64,000 nt of DNA, taken from assembly GCA_900066355.1 (NCBI GenBank), contig FMEL01000015.1, positions 1 through 64,000 on the forward strand. Reading direction: 5' to 3'. Shown one piece after another: positions 41,691 to 51,173 of the stretch; position 1 is the first letter of the stretch, and every line of letters starts with the position of its first letter. The position numbers and the translations under genes were made by a program. The notes under the pieces were generated by a model. It did not search any database. It was not told the DNA's origin and worked only from the letters and a program-made list of their open reading frames with translations. Source of the stretch: an uncultured Ruminococcus sp. (lineage in GTDB: Bacteria; Bacillota; Clostridia; Lachnospirales; Lachnospiraceae).

Positions 41691-42458
41691 TTATAAATTT
41701 ATTAATGTTTCAAAGGGAATTGTCCCCCCGAAAAGATCCAGTGCGCTTCCAACCGTCACATCCAGCCGGCCTTTGCCATATTTTCTGAGAAGTTCAAGGT
41801 CTTCCATACTTCCTACACCGCCTGCATAAGTTACAGGCCGATCTGTATATCCGGAAAGAAGTCTGGCAAGCTCTGTCTCAATTCCGTTTGCTTTGCCCTC
41901 GACATCCACTGCATGAACAAGAAACTCCGAGCAGTGGCTTCCCAATTCTTTCATCGTTTCAGGTGTTACCGGCACGTCTGTAAATTTCTGCCATCGATCT
42001 GTTACGATAAAATACTGACCGTCTTTTTGGCGGCAGCTCAAGTCAAGTACAAGATGCTCTGTTCCGACTGCATCCTCCATTTTCTGTAAGTTTTCCCAGG
42101 AAAGTCTTCCATCCTTGAATACATAAGAAGTCACGATCACATGGCTTGCTCCCGCTTCAAGATAATCTGCTGCATTGTCCGGACACACACCGCCACCAAT
42201 CTGCAGTCCTTTCGGATAGGCTTTAAGGGCTTTTAAGGCCTGTACTCTTGTAGCTTCATAATATTCAGAGCCGACACTGTTCAATAAAATCACATGGCCG
42301 CCTTTCAAACCGGCTTTCTTATATAATTTGGCATAAAAAGCTGCATCCTGCTCTGCAACAAAATTTTCTTTTGCCTGATCTCCGGCATCTTTGAGACTTC
42401 CGCCGACAATCTGTTTGACCTTGCCGTTATGTATATCAATGCATGGACGAAATTTCAT
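41691..42458 (-). CDS. hisA: ProFAR isomerase HisA, eukaryotic-type
   Basis: 255 residues. It isomerises N'-formimino-5-aminoimidazole-carboxamide ribotide in histidine synthesis. The sequence follows the fungal/plant HIS6-type family rather than the usual bacterial HisA: FRPCIDIHNGKVKQIVGG, FYAKLYKKAGLKGGHVI, LQIGGGVCPDN, VLDLSCRQKDGQYFIV, HAVDVEGKANGIE, YAGGVGSMEDL and VGSALDLFGG. The phosphate-binding GG and GS loops are intact. No other his gene adjoins it. A promoter (42553-42581) and a GC-rich hairpin in the leader (about 42490-42515) precede it. Confidence 0.93.
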   Translation of the reverse strand: MKFRPCIDIHNGKVKQIVGGSLKDAGDQAKENFVAEQDAAFYAKLYKKAGLKGGHVILLNSVGSEYYEATRVQALKALKAYPKGLQIGGGVCPDNAADYLEAGASHVIVTSYVFKDGRLSWENLQKMEDAVGTEHLVLDLSCRQKDGQYFIVTDRWQKFTDVPVTPETMKELGSHCSEFLVHAVDVEGKANGIETELARLLSGYTDRPVTYAGGVGSMEDLELLRKYGKGRLDVTVGSALDLFGGTIPFETLINL

Positions 42459-42552
42459 AATTCCTATACTCCCTGTCCGACAGAAGCAGGCCCCGGATTC
42501 GCTTTAGAACCCGGGCATCCCGTTTATCTGCGTATTTCATTTCTCTGATGCT

Positions 42553-42581
42553 ATGATAATATGAAATCCAGTTTCATGCAA
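42553..42581 (-). promoter_or_regulatory. SigA promoter of hisA
   Basis: On the minus strand TTGCAT (42576-42581), 17 bp, TATCAT (42553-42558), with a leader of about 85 nt. Confidence 0.55.
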
Positions 42582-42642
42582 GTATTTTTACTTTATCAAT
42601 TTACTATAATAAATCATTTTATTCCGTCAAGTCGATGGTTGA

Positions 42643-43092
42643 TCACTCTCTTCCATCTACCACATCACCCACTGCATCTCCGACATCTTCCACTGCATCT
42701 CCGACGCCATCTCCAACAGCACGGACTCCGTCACCCAGATCCTGGGCAACTGTGCCTTCCTCTGCAGTTGTTCCGTCCACAGTTCCATTATCTGCATTTC
42801 CGGCACCTTCCGTACCTTCAGAGACGGTATCTCCATTGCCGATTCCCGCATCATCTGTCATATTCTCATTGTCCGTCGCATTGTTGTCTGCGTTATCTTT
42901 GGCATTGTTATTATTTTTATCATCTTTGTCTGCGTTCTGCTTCTCATCATCTGCAGTACTCTCCGTGTTCTCGGTATTCTCGTTTGTGGTATCGACCTCA
43001 TCTGGTGCCGTACCATTATTTCCGCAGGCTGTAAACACACTGAGTGTCATAATAAGTAATACTCCTGTCAGAATCTGCTTTATTTTTTTCAT
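42643..43092 (-). CDS. Small acidic lipoprotein of unknown function
   Basis: 149 residues from the ATG at 43092 (GGAGAA box). A lipobox (SVFTACGN) gives a lipid-modified Cys near residue 23. The mature chain is low-complexity: Asn/Asp/Glu/Thr-rich, with no domain I recognise, and ends in a tandem GDGVGDAVEDVGDAVGDVV segment that could form an amphipathic helix. It is probably a wall-exposed flexible lipoprotein. Divergent from the D,D-carboxypeptidase. Confidence 0.75.
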   Translation of the reverse strand: MKKIKQILTGVLLIMTLSVFTACGNNGTAPDEVDTTNENTENTESTADDEKQNADKDDKNNNNAKDNADNNATDNENMTDDAGIGNGDTVSEGTEGAGNADNGTVDGTTAEEGTVAQDLGDGVRAVGDGVGDAVEDVGDAVGDVVDGRE

Positions 43093-43226
43093 TTCCGTCT
43101 TCTCCTTTACCGTGTTTTTTGCTTGTACTGATAATATGTACAAAATGGCAGAATCCTACTCTGGAAAAAACTGGTGTTTCATGGTAAACTTTAAAAAGAT
43201 TTTTATATAAAAAAGGAGTATGACAA

Positions 43227-44474
43227 ATGAAAAAGAAAAGAAACTTTTTGCTTCTGATTCTGGCTGTTTTGTTGATCGGACTCGGCGCAGGTTCGACCAC
43301 CGTCTCTGCTTTTTCTCTTCCCAAGCTGCAAAACGCAGAGTCCGGACAGGTTGTACAGCGCGGACGCTACTACTATTATCGCTACACAGACAAAACCTAT
43401 GCCAGAAATCAGTATTTGCGCATTAACAAAAGGCTCTGCTATTTCAATAAATCCGGCAAGCGCTGGCACGGATTCCACAAAATAAACGGTAAGAAATACT
43501 ACTTCGGTACAAATGCACAGGGCTATCTTTACCGCAACCGTCTCTTCTCTTATAAGGGAAAATACTACTATGCCTCAAAAAATGGTTCCATCGTCACCGG
43601 ATGGTATACTACAAAATCCGGAAAGACTTATTATTTTGATTCCACCGGAAAGGCTTATACAGGTCGCAAACGTATCAATAAAACCAACTACTATTTCGGA
43701 AAGAACGGTGCTCTGGATCACTCCGGGCTGAAATATAACCTCTCATCAGACTGTGCACTTCTCATCAATGCCGACACTGGCAAAGTGCTCTATAGCAAGA
43801 ATGAAAATCTGCGTCATGCAAATGCAAGTACCACCAAGATCATGACCTGCATCCTTGCTCTCGAGAACAGCAGCCTGAATGATAAGGTAACCTTTTCCAG
43901 AAAAGCTGCTGCTGTTGAACCATCCAAGTTATATGCAAAAGCAGGCGAAACTTTCTATATGCGTGACCTTCTTTATTCATTGATGGTTCCTTCACACAAT
44001 GATACCGCGATTGCGATTGCCGAACACATCAGTGGTTCCACTTCCGCTTTTGCCGAACTTATGAATGAAAAGGCCCGTGAACTCGGCTGTACGAATACAC
44101 ACTTCGTCACACCGAACGGTCTGGATGCCGGACTGAATCACTATACAACCGCATCGGATCTTGCAAACATCGCACACTATGCGCTCAAAAATCCGACATT
44201 CCGAAAACTTATCAACACTAAGCGTTATTCCTTCAAAAGTCTCAATACAAAGCGTAACTTCACTGTCGCAACAACGAATGCTCTCCTCGGAAAGCAGGCC
44301 GGTGTCATTGGTTTAAAAACCGGTGTAACTGACAAAGCCGGATATTGTTTCGTTGGTTTATGTCGTTCCCGTAAAGGAAACACCTACATCTCTGTCACAT
44401 TGGGCGGACCTACTTCTGCCGCACGCTGGCGAGATTCCAAAATCCTGCTCACTTATGCATACAAAAAAGGCTGA
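43227..44474 (+). CDS. D-alanyl-D-alanine carboxypeptidase (peptidase S11) with N-terminal wall-binding repeats
   Basis: 415 residues. Signal peptide (about 1-28), then about six short aromatic repeats of the glucan/choline-binding type (GKKYYFGTNAQGYL, GKTYYFDSTGKAYTG), which bind wall or exopolysaccharide. The catalytic domain (about 170-415) has all three penicillin-binding motifs: STTK with the nucleophile Ser, SHN, and KTG in LKTGVTDKAG. It trims the terminal D-Ala of peptidoglycan stem peptides. No C-terminal amphipathic membrane anchor is seen, so attachment would rely on the N-terminal repeats. AAAGGAG precedes the ATG. Confidence 0.92.
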   Translation: MKKKRNFLLLILAVLLIGLGAGSTTVSAFSLPKLQNAESGQVVQRGRYYYYRYTDKTYARNQYLRINKRLCYFNKSGKRWHGFHKINGKKYYFGTNAQGYLYRNRLFSYKGKYYYASKNGSIVTGWYTTKSGKTYYFDSTGKAYTGRKRINKTNYYFGKNGALDHSGLKYNLSSDCALLINADTGKVLYSKNENLRHANASTTKIMTCILALENSSLNDKVTFSRKAAAVEPSKLYAKAGETFYMRDLLYSLMVPSHNDTAIAIAEHISGSTSAFAELMNEKARELGCTNTHFVTPNGLDAGLNHYTTASDLANIAHYALKNPTFRKLINTKRYSFKSLNTKRNFTVATTNALLGKQAGVIGLKTGVTDKAGYCFVGLCRSRKGNTYISVTLGGPTSAARWRDSKILLTYAYKKG

Positions 44475-44527
44475 TACAGAGAACCTGCCACCGGCAGCTT
44501 CTCCTGCATACTCCGGCATATAAAAAG

Positions 44528-44576
44528 TCCCCCGAATCTATACCTGATAAAATATAGATCCGGGGGATTAATTTTT
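44528..44576. terminator. Bidirectional terminator between the carboxypeptidase and dapB
   Basis: TCCCCCG-ATCTATA pairs with TATAGAT-CGGGGGA, flanked by TTAATTTTT on the plus strand and ACTTTTTA on the minus strand. Confidence 0.88.
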
Positions 44577-44587
44577 ATGAAAATATA

Positions 44588-45346
44588 TCAGCCTTCGATC
44601 ACATCTGCCATATCATAGCGTCCTGCCGGTTTGCCAGCAATGTATTTCGCTGCTTCAATCGCACCCTTGCCGAAGATAGCTTTTGAGTATGCGGTATGCT
44701 TGAACTCAATCACTTCGTCCGTACCTGCAAAGATCACTTCATGTTCTCCGACGATCGTGCCGCCACGTACTGCAGAAATACCGATTTCTTTGTCATCTCT
44801 CTGCTGACGTCTCTGGCTTCTGTCATATACATAATGATACTGGTTATCCATTGCTTCATTCAGACTGTCTGCCAGTGCCAGAGCTGTTCCGCTCGGTGCA
44901 TCCAGTTTCAGACGATGATGCTTCTCAACGATTTCCATATCAAATCCTGCAGTTGCAAGAACCTTCGCAGCATCCTGAATCAGCTTCATCAGAGTATTGA
45001 TACCAAGAGACATATTTGCTGATTTGAGAACCGGAATCTTCTTTGCAGTATCTTCAACTTTTGCAAGCTGCTCGTCAGACAGACCTGTCGTACAGAGCAC
45101 TACCGGAAGACTACGCTCTACACAGTAATCAAGGAGCGCATCTGCTGCTTTTGCAGAAGAAAAATCGATCAGAACATCTGCTTCTGTCTTACATTCGTGA
45201 ATATCTGTAAATACCGGATAGCTGGTGTTTCCTTTGTCTGTGACATCGATTCCTGCCACGATCTCAGCATTCGTGTCTTTTTCTACGAGGTCTGAGATCA
45301 CCTGTCCCATATGACCACAGCATCCGTGCATGATGATTTTTACCAT
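44588..45346 (-). CDS. dapB: 4-hydroxy-tetrahydrodipicolinate reductase
   Basis: 252 residues. NAD(P)H-dependent reduction in the diaminopimelate/lysine pathway. N-terminal Rossmann motif IMHGCCGHMGQVI, VLIDFSSAKAADALLDYC, the catalytic EKHHRLKLDAPSGTAL with His and Lys, and HTAYSKAIFGKGAIEAAKYI. It follows dapA by 26 bp and is the last gene of the cobO-dapA-dapB unit. Confidence 0.95.
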   Translation of the reverse strand: MVKIIMHGCCGHMGQVISDLVEKDTNAEIVAGIDVTDKGNTSYPVFTDIHECKTEADVLIDFSSAKAADALLDYCVERSLPVVLCTTGLSDEQLAKVEDTAKKIPVLKSANMSLGINTLMKLIQDAAKVLATAGFDMEIVEKHHRLKLDAPSGTALALADSLNEAMDNQYHYVYDRSQRRQQRDDKEIGISAVRGGTIVGEHEVIFAGTDEVIEFKHTAYSKAIFGKGAIEAAKYIAGKPAGRYDMADVIEG

Positions 45347-45372
45347 AATTTATTGTCCTCCTGCGTATGTCT

Positions 45373-46266
45373 TTATGCCAGTTTGATACCGAAATCTTTC
45401 ATTGCTTTGATCAGAGTTTCTTTGTTACTTTCTTCCATCTCGCAGAGTGGCATACGAAGAGGTCCTACATTCATTCCCATAAGGTTGAGTGCAGTCTTGA
45501 CCGGAATCGGATTGACTTCGCAGAACAATGCATTGATCAGCGGAATTGCATCGATCTGGATCTTAGCAGCACCTGCAACATCACCTTCCATGAATTTCAT
45601 AACCATATCATGTGTTTCCTTCGGAGCGACGTTGGAAAGTACGGAAATAACACCAAGGCCGCCAAGTGAAAGGATCGGCAGTACCTGATCGTCGTTTCCG
45701 GAATACAGTTCAAGATCTGCACCTGCAAGAGATACTGTCTTGGCAATCTGAGAAAGATCTCCGCTTGCAGCTTTCAGACCAACGATATTCTTGACATTCT
45801 TAACAAGTGCAGCTACAGTTGCCGGCTGGATGTTACATCCTGTACGGCTCGGTACGTTGTACATGATGATCGGTGTCTCCGGAACTGCATTTGCGATTGC
45901 AGTATAGTGAGCGATCAGACCTTTCTGTGTAGCTTTATTATAATAAGGAGTTACAACAAGCAGAGCGTCGGCTCCGTAGGATGCAGCCTCTTTGGACATC
46001 ATGATTGCAGTCTCTGTACAGTTGGAACCTGTTCCTGCAATGACCGGCACACGTTTGTTTACCTTATCGATTGCAAATTTGATTGTCTTTAAATGCTCTC
46101 CGTGAGTCATCGTTGAAGATTCACCTGTAGTACCGCAGATAATGATTGCATCTGTGCTGTTTGCAATCTGGTACTCAAGCAGTTCCTCGAGTTTATCGTA
46201 GTTCACCTTTCCATCATCATACATAGGTGTAACGATTGCAACACCTGCACCTTTAAAAATTGCCAT
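45373..46266 (-). CDS. dapA: 4-hydroxy-tetrahydrodipicolinate synthase
   Basis: 297 residues. It condenses pyruvate and aspartate semialdehyde. TIM-barrel signatures: ATVAALVKN, GTTGESSTMTHGEH, VTPYYNKATQKG with catalytic Tyr, and IVGLKAASGDLSQI with the Schiff-base Lys. The true start is the ATG at 46266 behind AAGGAGGAG; the open frame extends 17 codons upstream into the cobO end. Operon partners are dapB (downstream) and cobO (upstream). Confidence 0.95.
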   Translation of the reverse strand: MAIFKGAGVAIVTPMYDDGKVNYDKLEELLEYQIANSTDAIIICGTTGESSTMTHGEHLKTIKFAIDKVNKRVPVIAGTGSNCTETAIMMSKEAASYGADALLVVTPYYNKATQKGLIAHYTAIANAVPETPIIMYNVPSRTGCNIQPATVAALVKNVKNIVGLKAASGDLSQIAKTVSLAGADLELYSGNDDQVLPILSLGGLGVISVLSNVAPKETHDMVMKFMEGDVAGAAKIQIDAIPLINALFCEVNPIPVKTALNLMGMNVGPLRMPLCEMEESNKETLIKAMKDFGIKLA

Positions 46267-46303
46267 TAGAACTCCTCCTTCATTCTTCTGTAATTTATTG
46301 TAT

Positions 46304-46813
46304 TCATTCGCCGTCAAGCGGATGAGTTTCTTCCGTATTTAATGTAGTGATCACATCTACGTAAGGTCTTAATTCCTCCGGAAAGTTCCAGCCCGTCATT
46401 ACGATGTGCATGGATTCATCCTTCTGCTTCAGCATATCAATGATCCCATCCACTGTCGCAATCCCACAGTCCAGAAGCCCAAGAATCTCATCCAGTAACA
46501 GAAAATCACATTCCTGCGTCGCAATTACCTTACGTGCAAAATTAAGACCATTTAAAATGTTTGACTTCTCTTCAGCCTTTTCTTCCTCTGTCAGGTCTTC
46601 ATAACAGCAGTCTCTCTTCTCAAAGCGAAAAATCTTGAAATCCAGATTGTCCACATCCTGCAGAAAATCAAGTGAATGTGTCTCTCTTCCTTTCAAAAAC
46701 TGGATCACGATCACGCTTTTGCCCTGCGTTGCCACACGGAGGCTCTGACCGATTGCTAGTGCAGTCTTGCCCTTACCGTTTCCGCAGTACACTTCTGTTA
46801 ATTCTTTTTCCAT
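46304..46813 (-). CDS. cobO: Cob(I)yrinic acid a,c-diamide adenosyltransferase (CobO/BtuR type)
   Basis: 169 residues. P-loop corrinoid adenosyltransferase: VYCGNGKGKTALAIGQSLRV (Walker A), VIVIQFLKG, FLLLDEILGLLDCGI (Walker B region) and HIVMTGWNFPEELRPYVDVIT. It transfers adenosyl from ATP to Co(I) corrinoids. Length is at the short end of the family (about 170-200). No cobalamin pathway gene is near; it lies 37 bp upstream of dapA in the same direction, so co-transcription with lysine/DAP genes is likely but not functionally explained. Confidence 0.88.
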   Translation of the reverse strand: MEKELTEVYCGNGKGKTALAIGQSLRVATQGKSVIVIQFLKGRETHSLDFLQDVDNLDFKIFRFEKRDCCYEDLTEEEKAEEKSNILNGLNFARKVIATQECDFLLLDEILGLLDCGIATVDGIIDMLKQKDESMHIVMTGWNFPEELRPYVDVITTLNTEETHPLDGE

Positions 46814-46838
46814 AATACTTCCTCTTAATGTTGATAAA

Positions 46839-46858
46839 CACCGCCCATAAGGGCGGCA
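46839..46858 (-). terminator. Short GC-rich hairpin after the tandem OB-fold gene
   Basis: CCGCCC and GGGCGG form a six-base-pair stem with a 4-nt loop; on the minus strand it is followed by TGTTTATC. A weak terminator for the gene ending at 46957. Confidence 0.5.
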
Positions 46859-46956
46859 CGCATATAATTCGCATTATTGGTTTTATCTTACCGCAGTTCA
46901 GCCAAAAAAGCAATACCTGAACTTCCCCGTCCAGATTCATCTCTTCTTTATACTTT

Positions 46957-47583
46957 CTAATCAATGTACTCCAGTTTACTTACAGATACTTCATAGGCGA
47001 TCCGCCTCTCTGTCTGATTTTCCCCGGTACGTTTCATGTATTCGCGGCTCTGGATTCTTCCCCACAGAAGTACATGTCCTCCTACTGTGAAAGCCGAAGC
47101 ATATCGCGCATTCCTGCCCCAGCAGATACATGGTATGTAATCCGACTTGCCATACGGACGGTTGACTGCAAGAAGCATATCCGCAATCTCTCTTCCGAGC
47201 GGGGTCCTTCTGTATACAGGCGGCTTGCAGATATAGCCATCCAGAAAGATCTGGTTCAGCGGAACCGTTTCCTCGTCCTCTTCCACAAATTTCAGTTCTC
47301 TTGCAAATACAGAAAGGACAAGCCGGTTATGTTTCTCTTCATGACGGTTGTACGAACGAAACTGTCCCTGAATCTCAATATACTCACCGGTGTAATCCTG
47401 CGTTACATCCAGAAGCCTTTCGGAAACCATGACCGGAATCCGGTCCTCGGAATCACTCAATCTGCGTACAAGGATTTCCATTGTATAAAAGCCCTCGCCA
47501 AAGACCTGATGACTGAATGTAAAGCCTGTATCAATTTTCCCCATGATTGATACCTGATTGTTTTCGATGATTTTGTCTGCCAT
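46957..47583 (-). CDS. Single-stranded DNA-binding-like protein with two OB folds
   Basis: 208 residues with two successive OB-type segments (about 5-105: NQVSIMGKIDTGFTFSHQ, EYIEIQGQFRSYN; and about 108-208: NQIFLDGYICKPPVYRRTPLGREIADMLLAVNR, GHVLLWGRIQSREY). The second has the SSB-like pattern of an LGRE loop followed by an aromatic CWGRNAR strand. There is no acidic SSB tail. It is therefore an SSB paralogue or primosomal PriB-like protein rather than the housekeeping SSB. Role inferred: ssDNA binding in recombination or replication restart. Confidence 0.78.
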   Translation of the reverse strand: MADKIIENNQVSIMGKIDTGFTFSHQVFGEGFYTMEILVRRLSDSEDRIPVMVSERLLDVTQDYTGEYIEIQGQFRSYNRHEEKHNRLVLSVFARELKFVEEDEETVPLNQIFLDGYICKPPVYRRTPLGREIADMLLAVNRPYGKSDYIPCICWGRNARYASAFTVGGHVLLWGRIQSREYMKRTGENQTERRIAYEVSVSKLEYID

Positions 47584-47781
47584 AATGTTGTTCTCCTTCC
47601 TCTTTGGGTATTTTGTCTATACTAGACTATGAACACCCATGAAGGTTTAGAACCAAAACTTTAAAATAAAAAATTTTTTCAGGATTTCCTTGTAATCTGC
47701 GAAAAATGTGGTAAACTGAAATATCGTACTATGCAAAAAACACATTAATATAGAAGTAATTAAAGAAAGGATTTCGATTTT

Positions 47782-49614
47782 ATGAATACCAAACGCGAAG
47801 ACGTACGCAACGTTGCCATCATTGCACATGTCGATCATGGTAAAACTACTCTGGTAGACCAGTTACTGAAACAGAGCGGTGTATTCCGTGAAAACCAGGA
47901 AGTTCAGGAACGTGTCATGGACTCCAATGACATCGAGCGTGAACGTGGAATTACTATTTTATCTAAAAATACTGCTGTCCATTACAAAGGAGTCAAAATC
48001 AACATCATCGACACACCTGGACATGCTGATTTCGGTGGTGAGGTAGAGCGTGTTCTGAAAATGGTCGATGGCGTTATTCTTCTCGTAGACGCATTCGAGG
48101 GTGCTATGCCTCAGACCAAATTCGTACTTCGTAAAGCACTGGAGCTTGACCTTCACGTCATTGTCTGCATCAACAAAATCGACCGTCCGGAAGCACGTCC
48201 GGAAGAAGTTATTGATGAAGTTCTGGAACTTCTCATGGATCTGGAAGCATCTGATGAGCAGCTTGACTGCCCGTTCCTGTATGCATCTGCAAAAGCAGGC
48301 CATGCAGTTCTTGACCTTGCAGATACACCGGAAAACATGGCTCCGCTGTTTGAGACCATTCTGAAATATATCCCTGCACCGGAAGGTGATCCGGACGCTG
48401 ACACACAGGTACTGATCAGCACCATCGACTACAACGAATATGTCGGACGTATCGGTGTCGGTAAAGTAGAAAACGGTAAGATTGCTGTCAACCAGGAGCT
48501 TACTCTTCTGAACCATCATGACCTTGACAAACGCAAAAAAGTCAAAATCAGCAAACTTTATGAATTTGACGGACTGAACAAAATCGAAGTAAAAGAAGCA
48601 TCCATCGGTTCCATCGTAGCTGTATCCGGTATCGAAGATATCCATATCGGTGATACCCTCTGCGGCGGTGACAATCCGGAAGCAATCCCGTTCCAGAAGA
48701 TCTCCGAACCTACTCTTTCCATGAACTTCATGGTAAATGACAGTCCTCTTGCAGGACAGGAAGGTAAATACATCACTTCCCGTCATCTTCGTGACCGTCT
48801 GTATCGTGAGCTGAATACAGATGTCAGCCTTCGTGTAGAAGACACAGATACTACCGAGTGCTTCAAAGTTTCCGGTCGTGGAGAACTTCATCTTTCCGTC
48901 CTGATCGAGAACATGCGCCGTGAAGGTTATGAATTTGCAGTAAGCAAGCCGGAAGTTCTGTATCATATCGATGAACGCGGTAAGAAGCTGGAACCAATGG
49001 AAATTGCTTATGTCGATGTTCCGGAAGAATTTTCCGGTACAGTTATCCAGAAGTTAAGTGAACGTAAAGGTGAACTTCAGGGAATGAGTACTGCCAGCGA
49101 TGGCTCCGTACGTCTTGAGTTCCATATCCCGTCCCGTGGTCTGATCGGTTTCCGTGGTGAGTTCCTTACTTCTACCAAGGGTACCGGTATCCTGAATACC
49201 ACATTTGACGGATATGCACCATACAAGGGAGATTTCCAGTATCGTAAGCAGGGATCTCTGATTGCATTCGAATCCGGTGAGGCAGTTGCTTACGGTTTGT
49301 TCTCCGCTCAGGATCGTGGAACACTCTTTGTAGGTCCTGGAGAAAAAGTATACAGCGGTATGGTTATCGGACAGAATGGTAAGGCCGAAGACATCGAGCT
49401 GAATGTCTGCAAAACCAAGCATCTGACTAATACACGTTCTTCCTCCGCTGATGAAGCTCTGAAGCTGACACCTCCGAGAGTTCTCAGTCTGGAGCAGGCA
49501 ATTGAATTCATCGATCAGGATGAACTTCTTGAGGTAACACCGGAAAGTCTCCGTATCCGTAAGAGAATCCTTGATCCAAGAGAAAGAAAACGTGCTGCTT
49601 TCCGTAAACAGTAA
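47782..49614 (+). CDS. typA: Translational GTPase TypA/BipA
   Basis: 610 residues, full length. Ribosome-associated GTPase for 50S assembly and stress growth. G motifs: AHVDHGKTTL, RERGITI, DTPGHADFGGEV and NKIDRPEARP. EF-G-like domains II, III and V follow, then the BipA-specific C-terminal domain (RGTLFVGPGEKVYSGM). AAAGAAAGGA precedes the ATG. Divergent from the OB-fold gene; a TTGTAA-16-TAAACT promoter lies upstream. Confidence 0.97.
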   Translation: MNTKREDVRNVAIIAHVDHGKTTLVDQLLKQSGVFRENQEVQERVMDSNDIERERGITILSKNTAVHYKGVKINIIDTPGHADFGGEVERVLKMVDGVILLVDAFEGAMPQTKFVLRKALELDLHVIVCINKIDRPEARPEEVIDEVLELLMDLEASDEQLDCPFLYASAKAGHAVLDLADTPENMAPLFETILKYIPAPEGDPDADTQVLISTIDYNEYVGRIGVGKVENGKIAVNQELTLLNHHDLDKRKKVKISKLYEFDGLNKIEVKEASIGSIVAVSGIEDIHIGDTLCGGDNPEAIPFQKISEPTLSMNFMVNDSPLAGQEGKYITSRHLRDRLYRELNTDVSLRVEDTDTTECFKVSGRGELHLSVLIENMRREGYEFAVSKPEVLYHIDERGKKLEPMEIAYVDVPEEFSGTVIQKLSERKGELQGMSTASDGSVRLEFHIPSRGLIGFRGEFLTSTKGTGILNTTFDGYAPYKGDFQYRKQGSLIAFESGEAVAYGLFSAQDRGTLFVGPGEKVYSGMVIGQNGKAEDIELNVCKTKHLTNTRSSSADEALKLTPPRVLSLEQAIEFIDQDELLEVTPESLRIRKRILDPRERKRAAFRKQ

Positions 49615-49656
49615 TTTCTCTGAGCAAAATCAAAAACAGTATTTTAGAGCGCATAA

Positions 49657-49692
49657 AACCCCATGAGCAATCTGCCCATGGGGTTTTCTTTC
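49657..49692 (+). terminator. Intrinsic terminator of typA
   Basis: AACCCCATG (49657-49665) pairs with CATGGGGTT (49677-49685), followed by TTCTTTC on the plus strand; an A-rich left flank may also serve the convergent permease gene. Confidence 0.82.
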
Positions 49693-49699
49693 GTATATC

Positions 49700-51001
49700 T
49701 TATTTATTATTTACATTTTTATTAATGTACTCATTAATCTGTTTATTGATTTTATCACTGACAGAAGGCTTTGATTTCTTCTTCGTCTCTTCTTTTTTCT
49801 CATGAAATTCTTCATTGTATTCCTGCAGTATGTCTTCCCGCTGATTTCGTTCCAGTCCACGTGCAGTAAGCTTACGTACAATATCATAAATGACACCAAA
49901 GAGCGGAACCGCGATCACCATACCGACAATTCCCCAGAGACCTCCGAATAAAAGGATGGAAAACAATACCCAGAAACTGGATACACCCGTTGTATTTCCA
50001 AGAATCTTCGGTCCAATGATATTTCCATCAATCTGCTGCAGAATCACAATAAATATCAGGAAATACAGAGCATCCCACGGATGAGTTCCCAGAAGCAGTA
50101 ATAATGCACATGGGATTGCCCCGATAAACGGCCCGAAAAATGGAATAATGTTCGTCACTCCGATCACAACACTGATAAATGCAGCGGATTCAAATCCCAG
50201 CAGAGTTGTTCCCGCAAAGCAGATCAGACCGATGATTGCAGAGTCAATGATCTTTCCGACAAAAAATCCATTAAACATCTTATCTGTATAACGAACCTCT
50301 TCTTCGATGATCTTTGCCCATTTATTCGGGAAAACACCATAAAGCAGAAGCTTCGCCTGTGCGCCAAAAAGCTTGCGGCTTGCAAGAAGATATACTGCGA
50401 TCAGAAATCCAAGGAACATATTCTTGAATACGCTCAAAACCTCGATCAGCTGTACAGTAATATTGTTAATAATTCCCTGAATTGTCTGCATCATACTGGA
50501 ATTGGCACTCAGAATATCATTCAGTCCACTTTCAATCTGAGATGAAAAATGATTAAAATAATTCTGCAATTCCGGCTGATCTTTCAGTAATTGATCGATC
50601 ATACGGTTCGCATAGGAAACTCGTGCCGGAAGGATACGGATAAGCCTCACTGTACTGTCCCATACCTGCGGAAGGATCAGAATGATCAACAATACCACAA
50701 CCGTTACAGCAAGAATAACCGCAATTGCAATAGACAGAAATTTCAGCCCCTTTTTCTTTTTCTCTGTCGCATTCGGAAACCATTTCAGAAAGCGTTCATC
50801 CATCCGGTTGCACATCGGTGCAAGGATATAGGCGATCAGTGCGCCGTACAGGAACGGTTTCAAAATGTTGAATACAACCCGGATACCTGCCGCAATATTT
50901 GCACTTTGACTCAGGATATATGCTGTTGCAAATCCAAATGCCAGAACGGCAGCGCCTGTGATACCAAGTTTCACGTATTTTGTGTTTTCATTATGTTTCA
51001 A
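49700..51001 (-). CDS. AI-2E family transporter (PerM-like membrane protein)
   Basis: 433 residues. Two N-terminal membrane helices, a large loop (about 110-190) and a C-terminal set of about six helices with the family signature (FFGPFIGAIPCALLLLLG, LQQIDGNIIGPKILGNTTGVSSFWVLFSILLFGGLWGIVGMVIAVP). The cytosolic tail is charged. Members export or leak AI-2, Na+/H+ or other solutes; the activity of this one is unknown. A TTGCAA-18-TACAAT promoter lies upstream in 51002-51260. Confidence 0.9.
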   Translation of the reverse strand: MKHNENTKYVKLGITGAAVLAFGFATAYILSQSANIAAGIRVVFNILKPFLYGALIAYILAPMCNRMDERFLKWFPNATEKKKKGLKFLSIAIAVILAVTVVVLLIILILPQVWDSTVRLIRILPARVSYANRMIDQLLKDQPELQNYFNHFSSQIESGLNDILSANSSMMQTIQGIINNITVQLIEVLSVFKNMFLGFLIAVYLLASRKLFGAQAKLLLYGVFPNKWAKIIEEEVRYTDKMFNGFFVGKIIDSAIIGLICFAGTTLLGFESAAFISVVIGVTNIIPFFGPFIGAIPCALLLLLGTHPWDALYFLIFIVILQQIDGNIIGPKILGNTTGVSSFWVLFSILLFGGLWGIVGMVIAVPLFGVIYDIVRKLTARGLERNQREDILQEYNEEFHEKKEETKKKSKPSVSDKINKQINEYINKNVNNK

Positions 51002-51173
51002 TAATCATGCCTCCTGAAGCTGTTGCTTTTTTCTTATATATAACTCCAAAAAGTCAGTATATAAGTACTCTGTTTATATTAACATTGTCATTGGTGTTTA
51101 TTGTAACACCCATATCCTGCCACTTGCAATACATAGATTCTTAATTTTGTTACAATATATCTCCTGTTATTAA

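Noticed and set aside
46773..46964. 63-codon minus-strand frame between the OB-fold gene and cobO
   Set aside because: It overlaps the cobO start in another frame and the terminator hairpin; no ribosome binding site.
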